DNA of 64,000 nt, from positions 62,001 to 126,000 of the forward strand of contig NZ_SLUP01000010.1 of assembly GCF_004341235.1 (NCBI RefSeq), written 5' to 3'. The notes below the pieces were generated by a model. The model saw only the letters and a program-made list of their open reading frames with translations, was not told the DNA's origin and searched no databases. The translations under genes and the position numbers were made by a program. The DNA comes from Mariniflexile fucanivorans. GTDB lineage: Bacteria > Bacteroidota > Bacteroidia > Flavobacteriales > Flavobacteriaceae. Shown one piece after another: positions 9,579-17,984 of this stretch; the first letter of the stretch is position 1; each line of letters starts with the position of its first letter.

Positions 9579-10447
9579 TAAAAATGATCAGTTTTTACTT
9601 CATACAAAACTACTTGTGCTGTTTTTACATAATCTGAATTCCAGCCATAGTAATTGCCAGTTTTAAAATAATTGTTGTAAGCATAACCATTTGTAACATA
9701 ATCATACACAAACGTATAATCGGTATTTATGTTTTTGGCTTCGCATATCAAAGCGTAATAAAACTTGCCACCTTCAATTTTAATTTTAAAAGTGAATACT
9801 TCATTATCTACTGTACCAACATCTTTTTTTGTGTCTGAATCACTCGTCCAAGGATCACCATCGTTCGGTTTTATGTAATGATCTAATTGAATTACGCCAC
9901 TATTCCAGCGTATTTTAATGGTAGCAGGAGATCCAACCAAACCAGTTGTTTCAATACCATGAACTTGGGCTACAATGGTTCTTCCGTTTCCTTCAACAAA
10001 GTCCACTTTTAATGTGGTTTCCAGAATGTGAGTGCCCGTATCCATAGACCAATTGTCGCTGGTTGTTTGGTTGCCTTGCCAGAACTCACGAAGCTCAGTA
10101 CGGCAGTATTTGCCATCGTTTAAAGTGGCTGTGCCAGACGTTGTAAATCCTGTGAATTTGGTGAACATGGTATAGCTACCATCTGTGTTTTTGTAAAAAT
10201 ATTGAGATTGTTCAGTATTAAGTGTATTGTTTTCAATGGCTTGGTAATATATGGACGTCGCATTACCATTGCCATTATTAATGGGAACGGATAAATACCA
10301 GTTTTTCCATACTATTTTAGGGTCTTCAGTAGGGGTGTCGTCGATTTCTTCTTCTTTAACTATTTCTTCTTCATTATCGGAAGAGCTACACGAATAAGTT
10401 CCAAAAATTGGAACTATTATAAATAAAAGGGCAAAAATGTGTTTCAT
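9578..10447 (-). CDS. Alginate lyase, polysaccharide lyase family 7, lipoprotein
   Basis: A 289-residue protein with a lipoprotein-type signal peptide ending near Cys20, an acidic linker (about 24-42) and one catalytic domain. The three PL7 signatures are in order: RTELR (116-120), QVH with catalytic His163, and YFKTGNY (260-266) carrying the catalytic tyrosine. PL7 enzymes cut alginate by beta-elimination. In published family comparisons a QVH motif tends to go with polymannuronate preference and QIH with guluronate; this is suggestive only. The lipid anchor and acidic residues after it suggest a surface location. No SusC/SusD pair or other alginate genes are adjacent. It lies one base upstream of mutS2 and is followed by the DCC gene. 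Confidence 0.88.
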   Translation of the reverse strand: MKHIFALLFIIVPIFGTYSCSSSDNEEEIVKEEEIDDTPTEDPKIVWKNWYLSVPINNGNGNATSIYYQAIENNTLNTEQSQYFYKNTDGSYTMFTKFTGFTTSGTATLNDGKYCRTELREFWQGNQTTSDNWSMDTGTHILETTLKVDFVEGNGRTIVAQVHGIETTGLVGSPATIKIRWNSGVIQLDHYIKPNDGDPWTSDSDTKKDVGTVDNEVFTFKIKIEGGKFYYALICEAKNINTDYTFVYDYVTNGYAYNNYFKTGNYYGWNSDYVKTAQVVLYEVKTDHF

Positions 10448-10448
10448 G

Positions 10449-12617
10449 TTATTTTTTTATAGCTTCAACTAATTCTAATTCACTCATACTAACATTAGTC
10501 GTAAAGATACCATAATTAACAACAGCTTTGTTTTTTTCAATTTTATCAATACTACCAATGGCACGACCATCTTGCATACGTACACGGTCTCCAACTCTTA
10601 AAATAGCTTTTGGTTTCGGGGTTTCAATGGCTTTTTTCTTCGCTTCTTTTTTCTTTTCGCGAATTACTTCAACTTTCTTTTCAACTTCTTGTATAACTTG
10701 TTTTTCTTTAATTTTAATGACCTTTTTTTCTTTTGGAGTTACTTTTATCCGCTTAGAATTTTCAATTTGAACGAGCTTAAAAAGTTCGTCCATTAAAGCC
10801 TTTTTTTGTTTGTTGTTGAAGAATTTATCTGATAAATCATCAACTTTTTGTCCTAAGTAAATTAAGCGTTGGTTGCTATCGTACAATTCTTGATAGCTTT
10901 CTAATTTTTTCTGAATTTTAGCATTTGTTTCCTCAAGTTTATCAGCTTCTTGAATCTTTTTCTTTTCATTAAGTTTTAATGATTCTCCTGTTTTTTCAAG
11001 TTTAGAACGTTCTTTTTGAAGTTTTGCAATCGTAGCATCAAAACGCACCTTACTTCGCTCAATCTTCTTTTTCGCTCGGTTTATCAATCCAAATGGAATG
11101 CCGTTTTTTTGTGCCACTTCAAAGGTGAAACTACTACCAGCTTGCCCAATCACCAATTTGTACATGGGTTCCAACGTCTTTTCATCAAATAACATATTCG
11201 CATTTAGCATATTAGGCAATTCATTCGCCAATATTTTTAAATTGGAGTAATGCGTTGTAATGATGCCAAAAGCTTCCCGATGGTAAAATTCTTCTAAAAA
11301 AGTTTCAGCTAATGCTCCACCAAGTTCAGGATCACTACCTGTACCGAATTCATCAATTAAAAAGAGCGTGTTTTTGTTACACTTCTTCAAGAAATAATTC
11401 ATTTGTTTTAAACGGTAACTGTACGTGCTCAAATGATTTTCTATAGATTGATTATCACCAATATCGCTTAAAATACGATCGAATAAACACACGCTACTAC
11501 GTTCGTGCACAGGAATTAACATCCCACTTTGTAACATCACTTGTAATAAACCAACGGTTTTTAAGGTGATACTTTTTCCACCTGCGTTGGGACCAGAAAT
11601 AACGATGATACGACTATCTTGTTTTAATTCTATAGTTTGGGGAAATGTTTTTTCTTTCTTTTTAGCGTTGTTTAAATAGAGTAATGGGTGGTAGGCATCA
11701 CGCAAATACATGCTTCTGTCTTCTGAAATTTCAGGAAGTATGGCATTCATGGATTGTGCGTATTTCGCTTTTGCGGAAATCACATCTATGTCGATTAAAA
11801 ACGCTTGATATTTTTCTAAAAGCGGTGTAAACGGACGAATAAAATTGGTGAGTTCTTTTAAAATGCGAACTACTTCTTCATTTTCCTCAAACTCTAAATT
11901 ATTCAATTCGCGTGAATATTTTAGAGTTGCTTCAGGTTCCATATAGACGATGCTTCCTGTTTTACTACTTCCCATGATGGAACCTTGCACTTTACGACGG
12001 TACATGGCTTTTACGGCTAAAACGCGTCTGTTTTCTACAACGCTTTCTCGTATATCGTCTAGATATTCCAGACCATGATATGTATTTAAAGCAGAAGCAA
12101 AACTTTGGTTTATTTTACCTTTTACACTGTTTATGGATTGTCTTAAATCGAAAAGTAGGTTAGAGGCATTATCTTTTATATCGTCAAAACGATCTACTAC
12201 AGCATCCACTTTTTCAATAATGGCTTTGGTAACTTCTATATGTGATGCGAATTCGTTAAGGTTTGGATAATAAGTTTCAAACTTTTTTAGGAACGTTACA
12301 ATCTCGTTTGTACTTAACGACATCGAAACAATTTTCTTTAAGCTATGTACTTCTAAATACGTGTTTTCTATGCGTAATAATTTGATTTCCTTAGTGATGG
12401 CGTCAAAACCATGGTTCGGAATTCGGTTATCGTTGTAAAACGATGATAAGTATTCGTTGGTTAGTTTTAAGCTAATTAATAGCGTTTCTTGTGTTTTGTA
12501 GGGCTCAATTTGCAATGCTTTTTCATTACCTAATGTGGTAACACAATGTTCGCTTACTTGTTGTAATACGGTTGAAAACTCTAAATCTTTTAATGTTTTT
12601 TCGTGAATGTGAATCAT
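10449..12617 (-). CDS. MutS2-like DNA mismatch repair ATPase without Smr domain
   Basis: A 722-residue MutS family protein. It has a clamp/core region, a Walker A motif GPNAGGKS at about 342-349, the Walker B region LIDEFGTGSDPELGG and the following THYSNLK. A long charged coiled-coil region (about 510-660) follows. The protein ends after a small beta-rich domain beginning VGDRVRMQDG. Textbook MutS2 is roughly 780 residues with a C-terminal Smr nuclease domain; none is present here and no frame disruption is seen at the stop. MutS2 proteins act on recombination intermediates or stalled ribosomes rather than in classical mismatch repair. The alginate lyase gene begins one base after the stop codon. 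Confidence 0.88.
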   Translation of the reverse strand: MIHIHEKTLKDLEFSTVLQQVSEHCVTTLGNEKALQIEPYKTQETLLISLKLTNEYLSSFYNDNRIPNHGFDAITKEIKLLRIENTYLEVHSLKKIVSMSLSTNEIVTFLKKFETYYPNLNEFASHIEVTKAIIEKVDAVVDRFDDIKDNASNLLFDLRQSINSVKGKINQSFASALNTYHGLEYLDDIRESVVENRRVLAVKAMYRRKVQGSIMGSSKTGSIVYMEPEATLKYSRELNNLEFEENEEVVRILKELTNFIRPFTPLLEKYQAFLIDIDVISAKAKYAQSMNAILPEISEDRSMYLRDAYHPLLYLNNAKKKEKTFPQTIELKQDSRIIVISGPNAGGKSITLKTVGLLQVMLQSGMLIPVHERSSVCLFDRILSDIGDNQSIENHLSTYSYRLKQMNYFLKKCNKNTLFLIDEFGTGSDPELGGALAETFLEEFYHREAFGIITTHYSNLKILANELPNMLNANMLFDEKTLEPMYKLVIGQAGSSFTFEVAQKNGIPFGLINRAKKKIERSKVRFDATIAKLQKERSKLEKTGESLKLNEKKKIQEADKLEETNAKIQKKLESYQELYDSNQRLIYLGQKVDDLSDKFFNNKQKKALMDELFKLVQIENSKRIKVTPKEKKVIKIKEKQVIQEVEKKVEVIREKKKEAKKKAIETPKPKAILRVGDRVRMQDGRAIGSIDKIEKNKAVVNYGIFTTNVSMSELELVEAIKK

Positions 12618-12755
12618 TCTTAAATTATAAACTTAATGGTATAAGAATGCAAAGTTAAGGATTATGTTTTATTAAAAATGAATTAGATATGTTATGGGTT
12701 TAATTCAAAATTATTATGATAAAATATTTTATCATTTAAAATAAAGGGCAATTTA

Positions 12756-12841
12756 TTCCAGAAAGTCAGTCTGAGCTTGTCGAAGACTTCATAAAGTTGC
12801 ACTTCGACTAGCTCAGTGTGACATAGAACATTGATCTGGAA
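12756..12841. repeat. Long imperfect inverted repeat between mutS2 and recG
   Basis: Inner arms 12765-12785 and 12802-12822 are inverted copies matching at 18 of 21 positions, with the core CTGAGCTTGTCGAAG facing CTTCGACTAGCTCAG. Outer arms TTCCAGA (12756-12762) and TCTGGAA (12835-12841) are perfect. The base composition is richer in G and C than the surrounding spacer. This looks like a REP/MITE-type dispersed repeat; it could also act as a two-way transcription barrier between the two genes. No coding capacity. Confidence 0.75.
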
Positions 12842-12867
12842 TTTAGTATATGAATTAAATTATGGAG

Positions 12868-15405
12868 TTAGCTTATATAATTCCAAATATTTTTATACTT
12901 GCTTAAAGCCCTATAGGTGTCTAAAACCACTTTATTATCTGGATTGGATAGTTTGGGGTCGTCTTTAAGTAGTTTTTTAGCGTAAAAGCGCGCACTTTGT
13001 AAAATGTCTTTATCTTTAATAATATCGGCAATTTTTAAGTTTAAAACACCGCTTTGTTGCGTGCCCATAAGATCACCAGGACCACGTAAACGCAAATCGA
13101 CTTCGGCAATTTCAAAACCGTCACTGGTTTTAACCATCGTTTCCAAGCGAGTTTTACTATCTGCGCTTAATTTGTGACTTGTCATTAAAATACAATAGCT
13201 TTGTTCAGCACCACGTCCAACACGACCACGTAATTGGTGGAGTTGCGACAAACCAAAACGTTCGGCACTTTCAATAATCATTACAGAGGCATTGGGTACA
13301 TTAACACCAACTTCAATAACGGTGGTGGCAACCATAATTTGGGTTTCACCTTTAATGAAGCGTTGCATTTCAAAATCTTTATCGGCAGGTTTCATTTTGC
13401 CATGAACAATGGAAATTTGATATTCGGGCATGGGGAAGTCTCTGGAGATACTTTCATAACCATCCATTAAATCTTTATAATCTAAAGCTTCGCTTTCTTG
13501 AATGAGCGGATACACAATATAAATTTGTCGCCCTTTTTTAATTTCATCTCGAATAAATTTGAAAACATTCAAGCGGTTTTTATCATATCTATGAACCGTT
13601 TTTATGGGCTTTCTTCCGGCGGGTAATTCATCAATAACCGAAATATCTAAATCACCATAAACGGACATTGCTAAGGTTCTTGGAATAGGGGTAGCTGTCA
13701 TTACTAATATGTGTGGAGGGATGAAAGCCCCACCAACCTCCCCAGAAGGGAGGCTTTCCAAGCTCTTTGTAATATAGCGCAAAACATTATCTATATCTCC
13801 AATGATTTGCTCATTAGTGAATCTTATAACTTTAAATCCTATTTCTGTTAAAATAGTAGTGCGTAAATCGTCTGCTTCTTTTTGTTCAATAGTTGTATGA
13901 TAACCTCCATCAACTTCAATAACTAAGTTTTTCTCAAGGCATACAAAATCGACTATAAACTCATCAATAATGTGTTGTCTTCTAAATTTATGATTAATTT
14001 TTTTATTTCTTAAACATTCCCATAAAATAGATTCTGCTTCAGTTGCGTGTTTTTTATTTTCAGATTGAAGTTCTTTAATTAAATTATAAGCTGATGGGCG
14101 AGCAGTCATATATTTTTGACGAATAGATTTAGCCTCCTCCCTTTGGGAGGATTGAGGTGGGCCTTTCTTCCATAATTTGCTGCGTTGGGCGACTCCAAAA
14201 CGGTGTTGTTCATCGATGATGGCGAGCCCTAAATTTTTGAATTTCACTTTATCTTCGAGCAACGCATGGGTGCCAATAAGGAGTTGTAATTCGCCATTTT
14301 CTAAAGCTTCATGAATTTTTTTTCTTTCTGAAGTTTTACTTGAGCCAGTAAGTATTTTAACGCTGATATTCAATTCGTTACAATAATCAAGTAAACCGTT
14401 ATAGTGCTGGACTGACAAAATTTCAGTCGGAGCCATTAAGCACGCTTGAAAATCGTTGTCAAGTGCCATTAACATTGACATGAAGGCTACTATGGTCTTT
14501 CCAGAACCTACATCGCCTTGTAACAAGCGATTCATTTGTGCATTACTCCCTAAATCGGCACGAATTTCTTTTAAAACGCGCTTCTGTGCATTGGTTAAAT
14601 CGAAGGGTAAATGGTTGTTGAAAAAGTCGGTAAAATAAGAACCAACATGTTCAAAAGGAAACCCTTTAATTTTCGATTTATGAATTAAATTTTTGATGAT
14701 AAGTTGAAACTGAATATAGAAAAGTTCTTCAAATTTTAAACGAAATTGAGCCCTTGCTAATAGCTCTTGACTCTTCGGAAAATGCACATTAAAAAGGGCG
14801 TCACTTTTATTAATTAATTTTAATTCTGAAAGTATATTTTCTGAAAGTGTTTCAGTAAATCTGCCTCCAGTTTCAATAAATAATTGTTGTATAATTTGAA
14901 CCATCAACCGATTTGTAACACCTTTATTTGAAAGTTTTTCGGTTGAAGGATATACTGGTTGCATGGCAGAACGTAAATTTTTTTCGTGTTCTTCCTGTAA
15001 TTCTAGTTCAGGGTGTGGCATATTAAATTTGCCACCAAATAAATTGGTTCTACCAAAAATAACATAAGCTGTGTTTAGTTTTAAATTCTCTTTTATCCAT
15101 TTTTGTCCGCGAAACCAAACCAATTCCATAACGCCTGTTTCGTCTTGAAAGGTAGCGACCAAGCGTTTTCCTCTTTTTTGTTCGACCTCTTTAAACGCTA
15201 CTATTTTACCAATAACCTGTACATCGGCATTATTTGGTTGTAATTGGTTTATTTTGTAATACTGGGTGCGGTCTATGTATCTATTTGGAAATAAATTGAT
15301 TAAATCTTGATACGTATGAATACCCAATTCTTTTCGGAGCAAATCTGCACGATTTGGGCCAACACCTTTTAAGTAATCGATAGGAGTTTGTAGATTGGTA
15401 GTCAT
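12868..15405 (-). CDS. recG: ATP-dependent DNA helicase RecG carrying an in-frame DUF559 insertion
   Basis: RecG reverses stalled forks and branch-migrates junctions. The 845-residue protein has an N-terminal OB-fold wedge domain (GRTNLFGGKFNMPHPE region), Walker A GDVGSGKT, the DEQHRFGVAQR motif II, motif III TATPIPRT, and the C-terminal helicase motifs including RGRVGRG. Related RecG proteins have about 700 residues. The excess is one block, about residues 415-561, placed between motif II and motif III. That block contains a complete DUF559 PD-(D/E)xK-like nuclease domain (ATEAESILWECLRN, FRRQHIIDEFIVDF, IEVDGG at 496-501). The reading frame is open throughout and all helicase motifs are intact, so the gene may still work. 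Start chosen at the ATG giving the conserved SPIDYLKGVGP-like N-terminus (here TPIDYLKGVGPNRA). Confidence 0.95.
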   Translation of the reverse strand: MTTNLQTPIDYLKGVGPNRADLLRKELGIHTYQDLINLFPNRYIDRTQYYKINQLQPNNADVQVIGKIVAFKEVEQKRGKRLVATFQDETGVMELVWFRGQKWIKENLKLNTAYVIFGRTNLFGGKFNMPHPELELQEEHEKNLRSAMQPVYPSTEKLSNKGVTNRLMVQIIQQLFIETGGRFTETLSENILSELKLINKSDALFNVHFPKSQELLARAQFRLKFEELFYIQFQLIIKNLIHKSKIKGFPFEHVGSYFTDFFNNHLPFDLTNAQKRVLKEIRADLGSNAQMNRLLQGDVGSGKTIVAFMSMLMALDNDFQACLMAPTEILSVQHYNGLLDYCNELNISVKILTGSSKTSERKKIHEALENGELQLLIGTHALLEDKVKFKNLGLAIIDEQHRFGVAQRSKLWKKGPPQSSQREEAKSIRQKYMTARPSAYNLIKELQSENKKHATEAESILWECLRNKKINHKFRRQHIIDEFIVDFVCLEKNLVIEVDGGYHTTIEQKEADDLRTTILTEIGFKVIRFTNEQIIGDIDNVLRYITKSLESLPSGEVGGAFIPPHILVMTATPIPRTLAMSVYGDLDISVIDELPAGRKPIKTVHRYDKNRLNVFKFIRDEIKKGRQIYIVYPLIQESEALDYKDLMDGYESISRDFPMPEYQISIVHGKMKPADKDFEMQRFIKGETQIMVATTVIEVGVNVPNASVMIIESAERFGLSQLHQLRGRVGRGAEQSYCILMTSHKLSADSKTRLETMVKTSDGFEIAEVDLRLRGPGDLMGTQQSGVLNLKIADIIKDKDILQSARFYAKKLLKDDPKLSNPDNKVVLDTYRALSKYKNIWNYIS
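13723..14167 (-). mobile_element. DUF559-encoding element with inverted terminal repeats, inside recG
   Basis: The ends are inverted copies. 13723-13754 begins GAAAGCCCCACC, and the reverse complement of 14132-14167 begins GAAAGGCCCACC; both then contain a short CTCC/GGGAGG hairpin. The 445 bp between the outer edges encode residues about 415-561 of the fused protein, containing a DUF559 (Vsr-like, PD-(D/E)xK fold) domain. No clear target-site duplication is visible. It carries no transposase, so it is either mobilised in trans or by the DUF559 nuclease itself; that is speculation. Insertion is in the loop between RecG helicase motifs II and III. Confidence 0.85.
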
Positions 15406-15520
15406 AGAGCACGAATTTAAGGCATTTTGAGCAATTCGAGAAATAGAATATTTAGAGGTTTTAACTTGCTAATTGTTAGCCTTGGTCTGTACTTTTTTAA
15501 AAGTTTTTAAAATTGAAATT

Positions 15521-16975
15521 TTAGCTTTTTTTACCCGTAGCACTTATTTTTATAGAGGTTTTAAAAACAATTTTTTGTGGAATTTTATAAAATGATAAAT
15601 TTTTAGAACATACTTGAAGTATTTTTTCTTTTATAGTGCTTTCATCTATTTTATGATCAATAACAATGGTTGCTAGAATTGCTTCACCTAAAAGGTCATC
15701 ATCATAACCAGTAATTGTACAATCTACTATTTCTGGAATGGATAAAATAACAGCTTCAATTTCTTTTGGGCTCACCCTTTTTCCTCCAACTTTTAGAATC
15801 TCTTTTTTTCTTGCCACTAAGTAAATATAGCCATCATCATCCATTTTGGCAATATCACCAGTGTATAACCATCCGTCTTTTATGGCAAGGTTCGTTTCTG
15901 CATCATGTTTGTAATAGCCTAACATGATGTTTTCTCCGCGAGCAAGCAATTCACCTGTTTCATTTGCTTTTATAACGTTCCCTTCATCATTTACAATCTT
16001 TAGCTCTACGTTTGGAATGGCTTTGCCAATGGAACTTGTTTTAGTGTGTATTAATTCTGGTGGCAAATAAGATAATCGCGCTGTGGCTTCCGTTTGCCCA
16101 TACATAACATAAAATTCTTTTGTTGGGAATGCTTCTATAAACTCCTTAATAAATACGTCATGTAACTTGCCTCCAGCTTGAGTTACGTATCTTAAACTTG
16201 GGAATTCTGTTGCTTTAAATGACTCTGATTTTTTTAATAATATTTGAAAATGACTTGGTACTCCTGCAAATCCAGTACAGTTATAATGCTTTAAATCTTG
16301 AATAACAGTTCCTAAAAACATGAAATTATTATTTAGAATTATAGATCCTCCAACCTTTAGGTGTGTATGCAATAAAGATAATCCGTAACAATAATAGAAA
16401 GGTAACACAACTAGCATTCTATCTGTTGAAGATAATTTTAAGTATTCAATAATGGAATTGGTATTAGTAATTATGTTTTGATGACTTATTATAACACCTT
16501 TAGGCTCGCCCGTTGACCCAGAAGTAAAGATGATTTCTGCAGCTTGGTTTTTGTTAAAATCGGAATTAAAATAATTGGTTTTTTGATTTTCAATATGACA
16601 TAATGCTTCCTCTTCATCAATTAAATGAATATCGGTATTAAATTTTAATCTGTGTTTTAGACTTTCAGTAATAAAAACCGTTGAACATTCGGTAGTATTG
16701 AGTATGTAATCTAAATTACTTTGTTCGATAGCAAAATTTAGCGGAACACAAGTGTTACCAGATTTGATGATTCCTAAATAAGCGGTTATGAAGAAAACAG
16801 AATTAGGACTTATCAATACTATATTTTGACCTTCTCCAATGGTTTCTTTTAAATAAGAGGCAATTTTTATACCATCATTATAAAGTTTTTTAAATGAACT
16901 TGTTTCTTTTGAACCTAGCAAGAAATCCTTTTCAATATTTTTGGTTAGATCAAATAAGTAGTCGAAAACATTCAT
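15521..16975 (-). CDS. Adenylate-forming (AMP) acyl/aryl ligase
   Basis: A 484-residue ANL-superfamily enzyme. The P-loop IIFTSGSTGEPKGV is near 150-163, followed by the YGQTEATARLSY motif and the hinge region GWLYTGDIAKMDDDGY, then KKEILKVGGKRVSP. The protein ends just after the C-terminal lysine motif (SATGKKS), so the tail is short but the catalytic lysine is kept. Such ligases activate a carboxylate as an acyl-adenylate and load it on CoA or a carrier protein. It is the last gene of a tight five-gene operon with an acyl carrier protein, which makes carrier loading likely. Substrate unknown. Confidence 0.85.
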   Translation of the reverse strand: MNVFDYLFDLTKNIEKDFLLGSKETSSFKKLYNDGIKIASYLKETIGEGQNIVLISPNSVFFITAYLGIIKSGNTCVPLNFAIEQSNLDYILNTTECSTVFITESLKHRLKFNTDIHLIDEEEALCHIENQKTNYFNSDFNKNQAAEIIFTSGSTGEPKGVIISHQNIITNTNSIIEYLKLSSTDRMLVVLPFYYCYGLSLLHTHLKVGGSIILNNNFMFLGTVIQDLKHYNCTGFAGVPSHFQILLKKSESFKATEFPSLRYVTQAGGKLHDVFIKEFIEAFPTKEFYVMYGQTEATARLSYLPPELIHTKTSSIGKAIPNVELKIVNDEGNVIKANETGELLARGENIMLGYYKHDAETNLAIKDGWLYTGDIAKMDDDGYIYLVARKKEILKVGGKRVSPKEIEAVILSIPEIVDCTITGYDDDLLGEAILATIVIDHKIDESTIKEKILQVCSKNLSFYKIPQKIVFKTSIKISATGKKS

Positions 16976-16986
16976 TTTTTTAAGTT

Positions 16987-17970
16987 TTAGAATATGGGAC
17001 GCATTCTTAAATATTCGGTAGTTTTTCTTTTTCTTTCAAAGTTTCTGTAGATGTTTTCAATATCTTGTGTTGTTTTATTCATAACGTTTCCAACTTCATT
17101 TGCGGGATAGTTGTTTTCCCAACCATACCAGATTAAATCCATTTGTTCAAACGGCATTTGGTAAAAGAAATCTTCTTGTGTTTGTTCTGCTGTATAAGTG
17201 TCGGTAGTTGGTGTTCTGTCAATAATTTCTTGAGGTACTCCTAAATGTTTTGCTAATTGATAGACTTGTGTTTTGTATAAATGACCTATTGGCATCACAT
17301 CTGCACCACCATCACCATGTTTTACAAAAAAACCTTGTTCTACTTCATGTTTGTTGGGTGTGCCAATTACAGCATAATGCAATCGTTCGGCGTGATAATA
17401 TAACATGCTCATTCTACTTCGTTGTTTAAAATTTGTAGAAGCTACAATTTGCAGATACTCTTTTACGGGCAATAACTTGCTTATTATTTCCCCATTTGGT
17501 TTAATGACAGTTACCGAAAAAGCGGGTGGTAAATTAGAAGCCGCATTTTGCTTAATCTCGATTTTAGCTTTGTCCACAGCAGGATCAAAATCTGAAATCA
17601 CTCGTGCGATTGCTTCGTCTCTTCTTTTGTAGCAGCCAAAGCCATCTAATGCGTTCGTTATGTTTTCTAATAGTAAGTCTGTAATTCCAAATTTAGAGGC
17701 TAATTTTTCAGCTAAAACACGGCTGTCATCATTGGAGTCTTGCTCTGGAAGCATGATAGCAGTCACGTTTTTTGATCCAAATGCTTTTGCAGATAATGCC
17801 ATACAAACAGAAGAGTCAATACCGCCACTTATGCCAATTACAGCACCGCGACGTTGCAGTTTTCTGGTTACATCGTTTTTGAGTTTAGATATTATTTCAT
17901 TACAAACAATTTCAATATTTTCAATTTGTAAAATATCTTTTGAAAAAGGTTTACGTATTGTTGTTTCCAT
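16987..17970 (-). CDS. NAD+ synthase-like ATP-pyrophosphatase amidotransferase
   Basis: A 327-residue protein of the NadE fold. The ATP-pyrophosphatase loop SGGIDS is at 48-53, and GTPNKHEVEQGFFVKHGDGGADVMP (203-227) matches the deamido-NAD and ammonia site region. Short bacterial NadE proteins have about 260-275 residues; here an extra stretch lies between the P-loop region and residue 180. The late motif reads TDTYTAEQTQEDFFY rather than the usual form. There is no glutaminase domain, so ammonia must come from elsewhere, possibly the AsnB neighbour. It may be the cell's NAD synthase or, given the operon, an amidating enzyme for another carboxylate. It lies 11 bp upstream of the ligase gene and 14 bp after asnB. 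Confidence 0.8.
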   Translation of the reverse strand: METTIRKPFSKDILQIENIEIVCNEIISKLKNDVTRKLQRRGAVIGISGGIDSSVCMALSAKAFGSKNVTAIMLPEQDSNDDSRVLAEKLASKFGITDLLLENITNALDGFGCYKRRDEAIARVISDFDPAVDKAKIEIKQNAASNLPPAFSVTVIKPNGEIISKLLPVKEYLQIVASTNFKQRSRMSMLYYHAERLHYAVIGTPNKHEVEQGFFVKHGDGGADVMPIGHLYKTQVYQLAKHLGVPQEIIDRTPTTDTYTAEQTQEDFFYQMPFEQMDLIWYGWENNYPANEVGNVMNKTTQDIENIYRNFERKRKTTEYLRMRPIF

Positions 17971-17984
17971 ATTTTTCTAATTAA

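Noticed and set aside
12868-15405. RecG read as two genes broken by a frameshift or as an intein
   Set aside because: The frame is continuous, the inserted part has no Hint-type or homing endonuclease splicing motifs, and it is bounded by inverted repeats with a DUF559 domain, so an in-frame element insertion explains it better.
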